Shown: positions 55,140 to 64,000 of the stretch, piece by piece
Layout of the letters: every line of letters starts with the position of its first letter
Numbering within the stretch: the first letter of the stretch is position 1
Assembly: GCA_025917655.1 (NCBI GenBank)
Contig: CP084609.1
Location: 558,001-622,000, forward strand
Source: Chlorella sorokiniana
Taxonomy: Eukaryota > Chlorophyta > Trebouxiophyceae > Chlorellales > Chlorellaceae
DNA length: 64,000 nucleotides
Direction: 5' to 3'
Position numbers and translations under genes: made by a program
Notes under the pieces: generated by a model
Databases searched by the model: none
Told to the model about the DNA's origin: nothing
What the model saw: only the letters and a program-made list of their open reading frames with translations

Positions 55140-55510
55140 AGGTGCTGTGCACAAGAAAAGGTGTGTTCGGCCGTTCTAAAAAGCCGAAAAAGGGCACCTG
55201 GGCCACGTATAGACGTAGACTAAAAAGCCTTGCATTGCCCTTCTGTGCTTGTTGACATTTGAGTGACCATTGCCGTCTGCAATGAATGGCAGTTGGTGGA
55301 GTCCGTCAAGTAAGAAACGTCAGGTTAGGAGCTGCAGAGGATGCAACCTGCATGGGACCTGCGTTCAAGCTGCACAAGCTTGGCAGTTGCATCTCACCGC
55401 AAGTCCCAGTTTGACTTGTTTGTCGCGATGTACACCAACACTCCTTCCTGCAGTAGAGCGGTTGCTTTAAGCAAGTGTATTATGGTTGCAGCTCCATCAT
55501 GATGCAATTG
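55140..55510 (+). repeat. Dispersed repeat, copy 2 (partner at 8350-8750)
   Basis: Blocks GTGCTGTGCACAAGAAAAG, CCTTCTGTGCTTGTTGACAT, AAGTAAGAAACGTCAG, GATGCAACCTGC, AAGCTGCACAAGCTTGGCA and ATGGTTGCAGC follow the order of the copy at 8.35-8.75 kb. Confidence 0.65.
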
Positions 55511-56217
55511 CGGGATGGGCAAACGTGTGCTGTATGCCAGTTTCCTGATGCAGTGTTGTGCCTCTCGACTCATGTGTAGTCTTGTAAACTGCCCCATTTG
55601 CCAGCCAGCCCTTCCAAAAACGACCATAGCTTAAAGCTCGGAGGGGCAGCTAGCAAAACCCTGTGACTCAAAAACAGCAAGCACTGTTTGCATAATGCCT
55701 GTGCAGGATGCAACAAATGGTGCTTGTTAGGGAGCCAGCTCCTTCGTGGCTTTCTTGGCATGAACAATTGTACAATGAGTTACGCGAGGCCAAGGAGTAG
55801 TCATTTCAGCTAGAGAACACAGCAGGATGAATCCCTTCATAATCAGTTTGAGAACACAGAAGAACAGGTCCACGTGAAGGCATCTGTGCATTCTCCAAAG
55901 TTGGGTAGCAGTTCTCTGCAGTTACAATGAGTCTGTGCAGCAAGCCCTGCACAGCCTCAACTTTTACAGCTCAGGGTTGATACAGCCATTTACTGTGCAG
56001 TAATGTCCTTGTGCATGATCAAGCCAACTGAAGGATGCAAGACGCGCTGCAGTGCTGCAAGGACGACAGATATGAACGCAAACTAATGAAGTGCTGTCGC
56101 TTGGGCTACATGCACCATCAATCTATGTGCCTTTGTAATAAATTACTGACGTCTGAAAGCAAGGCTAGCCAAGCTCCATGCACCCCGGATGGAAGACCAG
56201 AGAAGTCGCCGCAGCAG
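55511..56217. other. Gap downstream of PP1; nothing recognised
   Basis: No gene, repeat or RNA recognised; should contain the 3' UTR of the PP1 gene, which is read leftwards. Confidence 0.45.
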
Positions 56218-57700
56218 TCAGGCACGTGGAGGTGTTGCTGGCCGAGGGTTGATCGCATACAAGTACTTCTGCTTCTTCTCAGCCGGTTTCAGGATCTGCA
56301 GCCAGAATGGTGCGGGTAACAACACCTTGTGTGTTTGACCGTGCACAGGCAATCTCGGTTACTCACTTGGAACGAGCACATAAGAGTGTCATCAACACTC
56401 ATCATTGCACCAGCGTTATCAAATTCGCCACAATAGTTCGGTGCACTGAAGATCGTTACCAACTGACGGCGTGCAAAAATTCATATCCCTCCTCAACCAC
56501 CTGCAAAAGACACTACCTCCACTGATTAACGGGAATCAATGCCAAGGATTGCAGTCCCTTCCTACCTGGTGTGCACGACATATCAAGTCAAGATCATGCT
56601 TTTGCAAAAATTCAGTTACGCTGTCTGGGCCGAAAGTGTAGCTTACACCTCGATCATTTTCTCCCCAGCCCTGCATACATTCATCAAGCGTTCGCTGGCA
56701 TTAAGAACTCCTTTGGCACAGACTCATGACACGTGCCTGCACATCTTTGTCAGGGTCCGCCCACAGCAGGTCACACAACAGGCCAGTGTCCGGCACATCA
56801 GTTGGCCGAGGGATGCGTTTAATTTGCTCCAAAGATTTCAACTCGGGGGACAAGCCGCCATGCATGCAAAGGATCTGTGCTGCCTTGTGAGAACAGCATG
56901 CTTTGCTAAACAAGTGCTCCTGTAAGGTCAGGACCCACATGCTTGCCCCTTACTTTTTCATCCACCAGCGCTGCCACTGGCAGGCAGTTAAAGCAGTCTG
57001 TGAATGTTTTCCACAGCCTAATGTTGTATCGTCGCTTGCACTCGTCGTAAAACCCATAAATCCTGTTGATTGATGCACACTCATGGTTCCCACGCAGGAG
57101 GAAAAAGTTTTCAGGATACTTGATCTGCAGTCGCAGTTAAAAGAAGACAATATGTTGATAAACCTGCAGAACAGCCCAGGAGTCTCACGTCCATGCACTC
57201 TTACTTTGTAAGCAAGCAACAAGCAAATGGTTTCCAGGCTCTGCTTTCCCCTGTCCACGTAATCACCCAAAAACAAGTAGTTGGCTTCCGGTGGGAAGCC
57301 CCGTACTCAAACAAGCGCAAAAGATCGGAGTATTGGCCGTGGATATCGCCTGCAATCAAGCGTTGGGGGATTAAGGATGGCTTGTGGAGGATCAGCTTGC
57401 TGGGCAGGTCCGCCATGCGTTGCTCACCACATATTTTGATGGGAGCCTCTAGCTCCAACAGGTTTGGCTGGCTCATAAAAATTTCTTTAGCTGTAAGGCA
57501 CAACTGGCGAATCTGCACTTGGAAGCGTTCGGGCGCAACAATTCAGACAGGGGCCACACACGCCCTCACAGCACACAACTGATTGCGATTGCAGGTACCT
57601 CCGTCTCCGATAGTGCCACTTGTTTGCCTGGCCTGCCTGTACGCACATCAAGCAGGCGATCAATAATGTCTTCGATCAGTGCGTCGTCCTGCGAGCACAT
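56218..57700 (-). CDS. PP1: Serine/threonine protein phosphatase PP1 catalytic subunit
   Basis: A metal-dependent Ser/Thr phosphatase acting in nucleus and cytoplasm with many regulatory partners. The minus strand starts at 57700 ([20 protein letters not shown]). Exons give [20 protein letters not shown], then the metal and catalytic motifs [37 protein letters not shown] and [20 protein letters not shown]. They are followed by [78 protein letters not shown] and [12 protein letters not shown]. The end has [20 protein letters not shown] and [20 protein letters not shown], then stop 56218. All PP1 signature motifs are present. The gene is head-to-head with WDR75. Confidence 0.95.
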
Positions 57701-58084
57701 AACACCTCCCGGTGGGCCAGATGAACCTGGTAGTAAAAATGATACGACGAGCCAGAGGTGCAGCAAACTAAATGAAACTCGTTGATCTGTTCTTGTAATC
57801 CGCACACACTCGACGGCAGCAACAGAAAGCTTCCCAAAACACAAACCACACCCATGCTACTCTGTTCGCCCTCCCAGCGGCCACGATAATGAACAAACCA
57901 CTGTTGTAAAAGGACATTCGGCGTCTTGATGCTGTTGGGCTTCCGGGCTTACCATGGTGTTGCTTTCTCCTTTACCGCCTCTGTTTTTGAATGCTACTGT
58001 GATAATGAAGGCGTGGCATCAAATCAGCTTTCGCTGGCTTTACGGCTCGAGACGCGGAAAAGCGTACGTTGTACCTCCCCTGCA
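57701..58084. promoter_or_regulatory. Region between PP1 (-) and WDR75 (+) start regions
   Basis: About 380 bp between the divergent coding parts, probably holding both promoters and an unresolved first exon of WDR75. Confidence 0.35.
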
Positions 58085-61000
58085 GCTATTACCTTAGACA
58101 GTCCTCCAAACCATACTGCGGCGCGCGGGATAGCATACACATCAGGCTTGCAGGCCTACACTGTCTCGTGCACAATGGCGCGTCCCCAGCTCGAGGCGTC
58201 CTTTGTGCACGGGGAGGAAGGTTTCGCCACCCACTCCTTGTTGGGGATGGATCAACATTGGTTGTCGCTGAAGGCCTGCGCCTCTCCGCATACTCGGCAA
58301 CAACGGCTGAGCTGCAGTATACCCTGCTTCACTCCTCCCCAATTTCAGCCCTGTTCTTACACCCTCACTCCGCCATGCGCGTGTATGCCGGCTGCCAAGA
58401 TGGCAGCCTTGTGTTGTGGGACTTGGGTACAGCAAGCAGGGTGCAGGTGTGGAACCTTGGCTTTAGCTTGGAAAGTTTCGTGGTTTGCAATAACACAGGT
58501 GAAGATGTATTGCCATGCTCCTTATCTCGTTTTCTGACAGTGCAAGAAACAGAAAGTTCTCCTGACATCATACTGTAGCGTATGTGAGCTGTGGCTGGCG
58601 GGAACATGAGGCAGGCCGTATCATGGCATACGACCTGACAGCTTCCACCTTCCAGGTCGGCCGTGCAAAACTGTCGACATCAAGGCAGCTAGTGGTGGGT
58701 TGTTGATGATGTCTACCATGATAAGAACCCTGCCGGACGAGTCAACACTGTACCGCTCTCTTTTGGACAGGCCACCACAAGGGGAGACCTTGTGGCCACC
58801 GTTGATCGTCACAGCGTGCTGATCTGGCATGCATTAAGATTTCCTCGGCAACCTTTGGTTTTAACTCATACTAAACCTCTGGTGTGCACGGCACTATCGT
58901 AAGTGGCGCTTTTCCTTGGCTTAAGTTATGCGACAATCAGATCTGTCTACGATTTGAGAACCATTGCCCTGCAGGCATAGCGGTGATGCAATTGCTGTGG
59001 GGGATGCGTCTGGGCGCATCCTGCTCTGGCGTGGCATCCTCAAGGCCCTGGATGGAGGAGGCGACATGCTCCCGAGCAACATGCTGCCGTCTACTGCTCA
59101 TTGGCATGCTGGGCCAGTTCGTTGTGTGGCTTTCACTTCTGATGACGTTTTCCTGCTCTCAGGTTCATGATTTCAACTGGGTACGGGCAAAACTTGATCA
59201 CTCTAAACAATGCTATCTTTTATTATAACCAATGGCTGCAGGCGGACATGAGGGTGTCCTGGTTGTATGGAATGTGTCATCTGGCCAACGCGCGTACTTA
59301 CCACGTCTAGGTAAGTTTGTTGCTGCATATCTTACTGCATTGTAAAGAGAAATAGCTTACGTTGATTGCACCGCCCAATCCTGTTACTGCTGCGCAATGC
59401 GCAGGCAATTGCCTAACGCATATTCAAGTGTGCGGCGCTTCCGCTCGTATTGCTGTGTGCATGGACAACAACGTACTCCACATGGTCAGTGTAACACCCT
59501 ATGCGTTGAATTTGCTCATTTACATGTTGCAGCTTGTTGTTTGCCCATGTATAGCCACAATCCAATAACGCATAGAGTGCATGTACACCCTTATGGATGG
59601 GTGCAGGTGGACTTGGCTGCCCTTGCTGTTCAGAGCTCTTTGCATGGACTTTATGCTAGACCGTGTGCGAGTATGCAAAGCTGCTTGGCCACCCACCCAA
59701 AGACAGGCCTGCTCATGGTGCCCAGGGCTGAAAGCCTTCAACTTTTGATTTGCACAGGTGATTCGTGTTTTGAATGTTGTTGCCTGCACATTGATTCACA
59801 TTGTGCCAACACATTTTCATCACACCCTGGCTTGCAGAAACTCGCATGTCACGTTCTTGGAATTGAACAAAGGCGTTGCTGTATCACCACACAGTGCAAA
59901 CTCAAATGAGCAGGCACTGCCGCTCGTCCTTACTCACGCCATGTTTGATGGCACTGGAGAGGTGCGTTGGCAGAACCCGTCACAAGGTCTGGTTCCAGAT
60001 TCTGTGAACCTGCCATGTAACAACAGCTGTGCCCCTCTTTGCAGCTGCTGATCACCGTACAGCAGGGGTGTGCAAATACCAAGACGCAGACATCCGTGTT
60101 AAAGATGTGGACTTGTGCCCAGCAGGTGATTTTTGGCCACGTGTTACGCCTCCATTGATGCAAGGTTTCGTCAACACCCAACATCCCCTGAGTGCATAAA
60201 CGCTGATCAACTGCAGGATCACGATAATGGCTCGTTTGCAACCATCTATGGACGTCCTGTGTGGTGGGTCGCGTTATGTGCTGGAGCGTGCACTGGCCAC
60301 AATGAACCTGTGCTCATCTCTCACGAATTTGCACAGGTTTGAGGACTCCGTGACTTCAGTGGCTGTACACCCTCATGGGCAGTTGGTGGCAGTCGCGCTT
60401 GGTGCGGCTTTGCTTGTTGCCATGTGTGAATGCCTGCTGCTATGTGGCCTTGTCAGTCATCTGCTTGCGGCTCTTCTCAGGTCAAGGTGGCGTGCGCATG
60501 CTGCATTCAAAGGGAACTCTGGGATCAGCCCCAGGCTGCAAAGGGGGCAGCTTTACTTCGCGAACAGTCCTGCCAGGTCTGCAAATGTTGCACACTGGAC
60601 AGATTGGATGGTCTTGGTAAAAGAGTGGTGTGCGTCTGATTTGCAGAATTTTGTGCTGGAGTGTTGGAATTTAGTCCAGATGGCAGCATCTTAGGAGTCG
60701 CGGGGTCGTGCTACCTGCCAAGTGAGATGGTTGCAACACTGCCATAGGTTTCGCCCGTTGGACACAGTTTGACTTGGTCCTTCCCTTAGCGTGTGCCTTG
60801 CAGTTTTTCTTGTGAACCCATTCAAGCAAAGTTTTGCTGTTTTGACACCGTTGGGGCGGAATTCAGCTTGTGGCTCCGTCCGCCAGTTGTGTTTCTCCGC
60901 AGACAGCTCGCATCTGGTATGGTTCTTGATTGAAAGGCAGCAGGCATTACCTGCACGACCTTTATGATCTATCAGTTATATTTACTGCGACTGCAGACTA

Positions 61001-61618
61001 TTCTCTGGGATGATGGCTGCGCAGATTTTTCCCTGCTGAGTCAAGCCTTGAACTGGGAGTGCCATCTGCCTGCAATTGCCACAGCTTTGGATCCAAGCCA
61101 TTCTCGCATTGCATTCACAACGCAAAATGGGAACATTGCTCTCTTGGACTGGCGCGGACCGGCGATTATGGGCGTGGGGTTGACGCAAATTGATCGAGAA
61201 CTGATCAAACCAGAGTTTGGCGCAATTGGAGCAACATTCACAGTGGCTTCACGCCCACTGACAAAGGTGTGCTGATAGTGCTTGTGACATATATGTGTAC
61301 AAACCACTTCCTCGGTTGATGTAACAAACAAGCTGCTTTTTGCAGGTCTCCACTGGTCTTTTGGTGTTAATCTGTGCCCAGGAGGTTACAGCAGACCTTG
61401 CGTGCTCGCCAGTACACGATACCGCTGCTGGAACTTACAGACACAGCATGCTACCATCTGGCGCTGGGCGGCCACTGAGCGATGACGCTGACGGCTGGAA
61501 AGCCCAAACTGACGGTCATGTTTCGGCCACATTACCACCATCTGGGTCGCACATGCTTGCGACTGCGATGGACCTGTGCCCTTTAATGTTGGAAGAGCTG
61601 CTAGTTACGTGCACTTGA
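58085..61618 (+). CDS. WDR75: WDR75/Utp17-like WD40 protein of the small-subunit processome
   Basis: WDR75 (Nan1/Utp17) is a t-UTP component needed for pre-rRNA transcription and 18S processing in the nucleolus. The first clear exon gives GGRFRHPLLVGDGSTLVVAE, SSPISALFLHP and RVYAGCQDGSLVLWDLGTAS. Later exons give GDLVATVDRHSVLIWHALRF, SGDAIAVGDASGRILLWRGI, STAHWHAGPVRCVAFTSDDV, SGGHEGVLVVWNVSSGQRAY followed by LPRLG, VCGASARIAVCMDNNVLHMV, LNWECHLPAIATALDPSHSR and NIALLDWRGPAI. These match WDR75's HWH block, the LPRLG block and the LEWN block in order. It ends LCPLMLEELLVTCT at 61618, like plant homologues. The start codon is not resolved: the acceptor at 58084 suggests an upstream exon, and the ATG at 58175 is in another frame. 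Confidence 0.82.
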
Positions 61619-62983
61619 ATCTCGTAGGAAGCCATCAGACGCCCCACCCCTCACCCCAGCCCCCAGTTGCTACATTATTGCAAGCCCTTTTAGCTGAAAC
61701 TAATACTGTCAAAATGACACTACACTGGGACAGGATTATTCAAGTCCACGCCATTTACAAGGAGTCCGTCTGCGGAGGGGTACGCAATTTTGAGATGGGG
61801 GCAGGTGTAGGTTTTAGGTTGACTTTGATCGCTGCTTTCCACCAGAGGCTGCAAGCCGGTGTTGCCAACAGTGTAGTATTTGTCCAGCCCCCAGGGAAGG
61901 CACAGGCACCCAAAAATGTTTGCGTTAAAAGATGTTTGCGTTACTTTGAAATTATTCTATACTGCTGGGGATCTCTCAGCGTAATTGGACATGTTTGATG
62001 CTTATGATTGCATGGCTTGGTTGTGTTCGTAAAGGTTCCGTCTAACGAAAAGGTTTAAGGTCCGTCTAACGAACGTTAAAACCCTAATGAAGTCTATGAG
62101 ACTGCATCTGCATTATCGACTCCCGGTTCCCGGGGACGGAGCAGGTTTCTGCATTTCTAATCAACTACTTCAAACATCGACAAAACACAACTTCGAACTA
62201 GGGCTGGGTTCCATGCAGTACGTCTTGGCATACCTGGTGGGTTATACCATACCCCATCTAAACACTACACAAGGTCAACAATGCGTTTACAGCGACTTTG
62301 CTAATCTTCGCAGGACCTGGACTCCGGCAACATAACATGGCATAGAAGCTCTAGTGCGCGCCACCGCCAGGCTAATCTCTCAGCGTATTGCAAGCTTCAA
62401 AAGAAAACGCGCCAAATGCCTCATTCCACTGTTTCCCATGTTCCCACAAGACAGTTCTCACTTCGCTTCACTGCCGAGCGCCGTACTTGCTCCTGTACCG
62501 CAACGTCAAAAATGGCAGGGCCATCCTGACTCGATGGTCGGGGTCGTTACTGTGTGGCTTATTCTAATGCCTGGCAAACTGGCAGGGACTCACCCTTCGA
62601 TTTAGAGCAAGCAGAGGGACTACAGCCTTTGCCATCATCCTCCGGATCGCGTGTGGCGGGGCAGCCTTCAGCGAGTGATTGCAGTAGGTTGTAAACCTTT
62701 CCAGCGTTGACAAGAGAAACTGAAGTGCTGTTTCAGTTCTCCACTCTCTCATAAGCAGCCCTTCTCACAAGCAACCGTTCCCCGCCATCACCCTTCCTTC
62801 GTTTCCCCGTCATCGACCTCACAGCGTGCTGCGATCCACGTCTCTTTCTGTCTGGGACTATCTGTGTGATCGCTGCCTTCCACACACAGCGCTTCCGAAG
62901 ACACTGTTGTTACGCTCTTCGTCTCCGTGTTCCTCTTTGTCCCAGCGCAAGAACCGCCGCCTGTAATTGAGGCAGGAGGTGCA
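61619..62983. other. Intergenic stretch, nothing recognised
   Basis: About 1.36 kb. A short direct repeat CCGTCTAACGAA occurs at about 62038 and 62061. The right part is pyrimidine-rich and probably holds the PSMA6 promoter. Confidence 0.45.
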
Positions 62984-64000
62984 ATGTCACGCAGCAGCGG
63001 CGGCTACGACCGTCATATGTGAGTGGCATTGATCGGCCTGTGGCTGCCGTGTTGCGTTGCTGATGTGTTAGGCACCCCCTTCACTGTTTATTCAATGGTG
63101 TCGCTCCTTTGCAGCACGATTTTCAGCCCTGAGGGCAGGCTATACCAAGTTGGTACGAACCGCTAGTGCCTCTTATGCAGGCTGCAGGCAGCACTGTCGT
63201 TACACGTCCACGTTTCGAGGCCACTAAGGCCACGTTGTGCCTCTTGTTGCTGCAGAGTACGCGTTCAAGGCCGCCAAAAGTACCGGCTTGACGGCCATTG
63301 CTGTGCGGGGCGGCGACAGCGTGTGCTTTGTGACGCAGGTGTGCCTGCTTTTGTGCGAGAAGCGCACTGCATCTGGTGTGCCTGGCTATGCCGGCAAACC
63401 GAGCCCGTGCATGGTTTGCAGCACAAGGTGCCTGACAAGCTGACGGACCCAACCAGCGTGACGCTGATCCACAGCATTACCAAGCGAATTGGCATGCTGG
63501 TAATGGGCATGCCGGGTGAGTTGCGGCATAGGGTGGGCGGTGTGGCTTTCGCTCGCAGAGCTGCTGCCCATCTCGTCCTTGTCACGTGTTGCAGGTGATG
63601 CGCGGTCACTTGTGCAGAAGGCCCGCTCCGAGGCGGCCGAGTTTCGCTTCAAGTACGGGTATGAGATGCCCGTGCACGTCCTGGCCCGCGTGCTTGCCGA
63701 CCAGGCGCAAGTATATACGCAGGTGGGGACCCTCCAGGGAGGGGGGGGGGACCGCAAGGTGGACGGCAACAGAGCAGCATCGCCCCGGGTTGGTTGCATT
63801 GCAATGCAATGCTTTGTAAGAGTCGGCTGCTTGCTGGACTTCCACTGGGCCCCACGCCAAGAGCGGCCACATGATCATGCAAGTACTCAGCTCGCCCATT
63901 AACCCTGTGTCCCTGGCCGTCAGCATGCCTACATGCGCCCGCTGGGAGTCATTCCCATTCTGGTGGCCATCGATGAGGAGCACGGTCCGCAGCTGTTCAA
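62984..64000 (+). CDS. PSMA6: 20S proteasome subunit alpha type-6 (PAA), 3' end outside window
   Basis: An alpha-ring subunit of the 20S proteasome. Exons: 62984-63018 (MSRSSGGYDRHI), 63115-63152 ([12 protein letters not shown], the alpha-subunit N-terminal signature), then 63256 onward (EYAFKAAKSTGLTAIAVRGG, DSVCFVTQ). Then follow KVPDKLTDPTSVTLIHSITK with RIGMLVMGMP (about 63427-63515), DARSLVQKARSEAAEFRFKY with GYEMPVHVLARVLADQAQVY (about 63599-63720) and MRPLGVIPILVAIDEEHGPQ at the right edge. The [22 protein letters not shown] order identifies the alpha-1/PSMA6 type. Splice phases at the first three junctions are consistent. The gene is cut by the window end, roughly 170 residues in. Confidence 0.95.

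Overview
The window is nuclear DNA of an intron-rich green alga. The evidence is a major LHCII apoprotein, PsbO and phytoene synthase genes with plastid-type N-termini, genes broken into many short exons with GT-AG (and some GC-AG) introns, and TGTAA polyadenylation-type motifs shortly after several stop codons, which is the chlorophyte signal. A trebouxiophyte is the most likely placement, but this is inference from overall gene style. No organelle or bacterial features, rRNA, tRNA, CRISPR array or virus-like element was recognised.

Layout: 1-1579 (-) PCID2/Thp1-like PCI protein, cut by the left edge; 2680-3610 foldback repeat element; 3721-5645 (+) TMEM209-like membrane protein; 7330-7839 (+) RWP-RK transcription factor; 9418-12273 large palindromic repeat element; 12392-13408 (+) splicing factor SPF30; 15129-16530 (+) LHCII; 16758-17898 (-) exosome RRP4 head-to-head with 18142-21073 (+) AFG2-type AAA ATPase, whose last two exons are duplicated at 22012-22270; 23694-26026 (+) ALG7; 26259-28625 (-) and 28883-31252 (+) a divergent pair of BAHD acyltransferases; 32271-33976 (-) RPAC1; 34.7-36.3 kb an unrecognised minus-strand coding region; 36854-38853 (+) phytoene synthase; 39107-39949 (-) ribosomal protein eL29 head-to-head with 40142-41694 (+) uS3; 42982-48561 (+) eIF3c; 51363-52064 (+) Utp12-domain protein; 52305-53762 (-) PsbO; 56218-57700 (-) PP1 catalytic subunit head-to-head with 58085-61618 (+) WDR75/Utp17; 62984-end (+) proteasome alpha subunit PSMA6, cut by the right edge.

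Functionally the window is a housekeeping neighbourhood with a strong ribosome-biogenesis and translation component (RRP4, AFG2, RPAC1, eL29, uS3, eIF3c, the Utp12 protein, WDR75), plus photosynthesis and carotenoid genes (LHCII, PsbO, PSY), protein glycosylation (ALG7), RNA export and splicing (PCID2, SPF30) and proteolysis (PSMA6). Four close head-to-head gene pairs suggest shared bidirectional promoters. The most unusual observations are a duplicated pair of terminal exons in AFG2, an 8-nt exon in eL29 and a 16-nt exon in the RWP-RK gene, four GC-AG introns in eIF3c, and two foldback-type repeat elements, one holding a coding-like segment with a SUMO-interaction-like motif. Exon boundaries were worked out by eye from reading frame, splice consensus and remembered family sequences; no search or alignment program was run.
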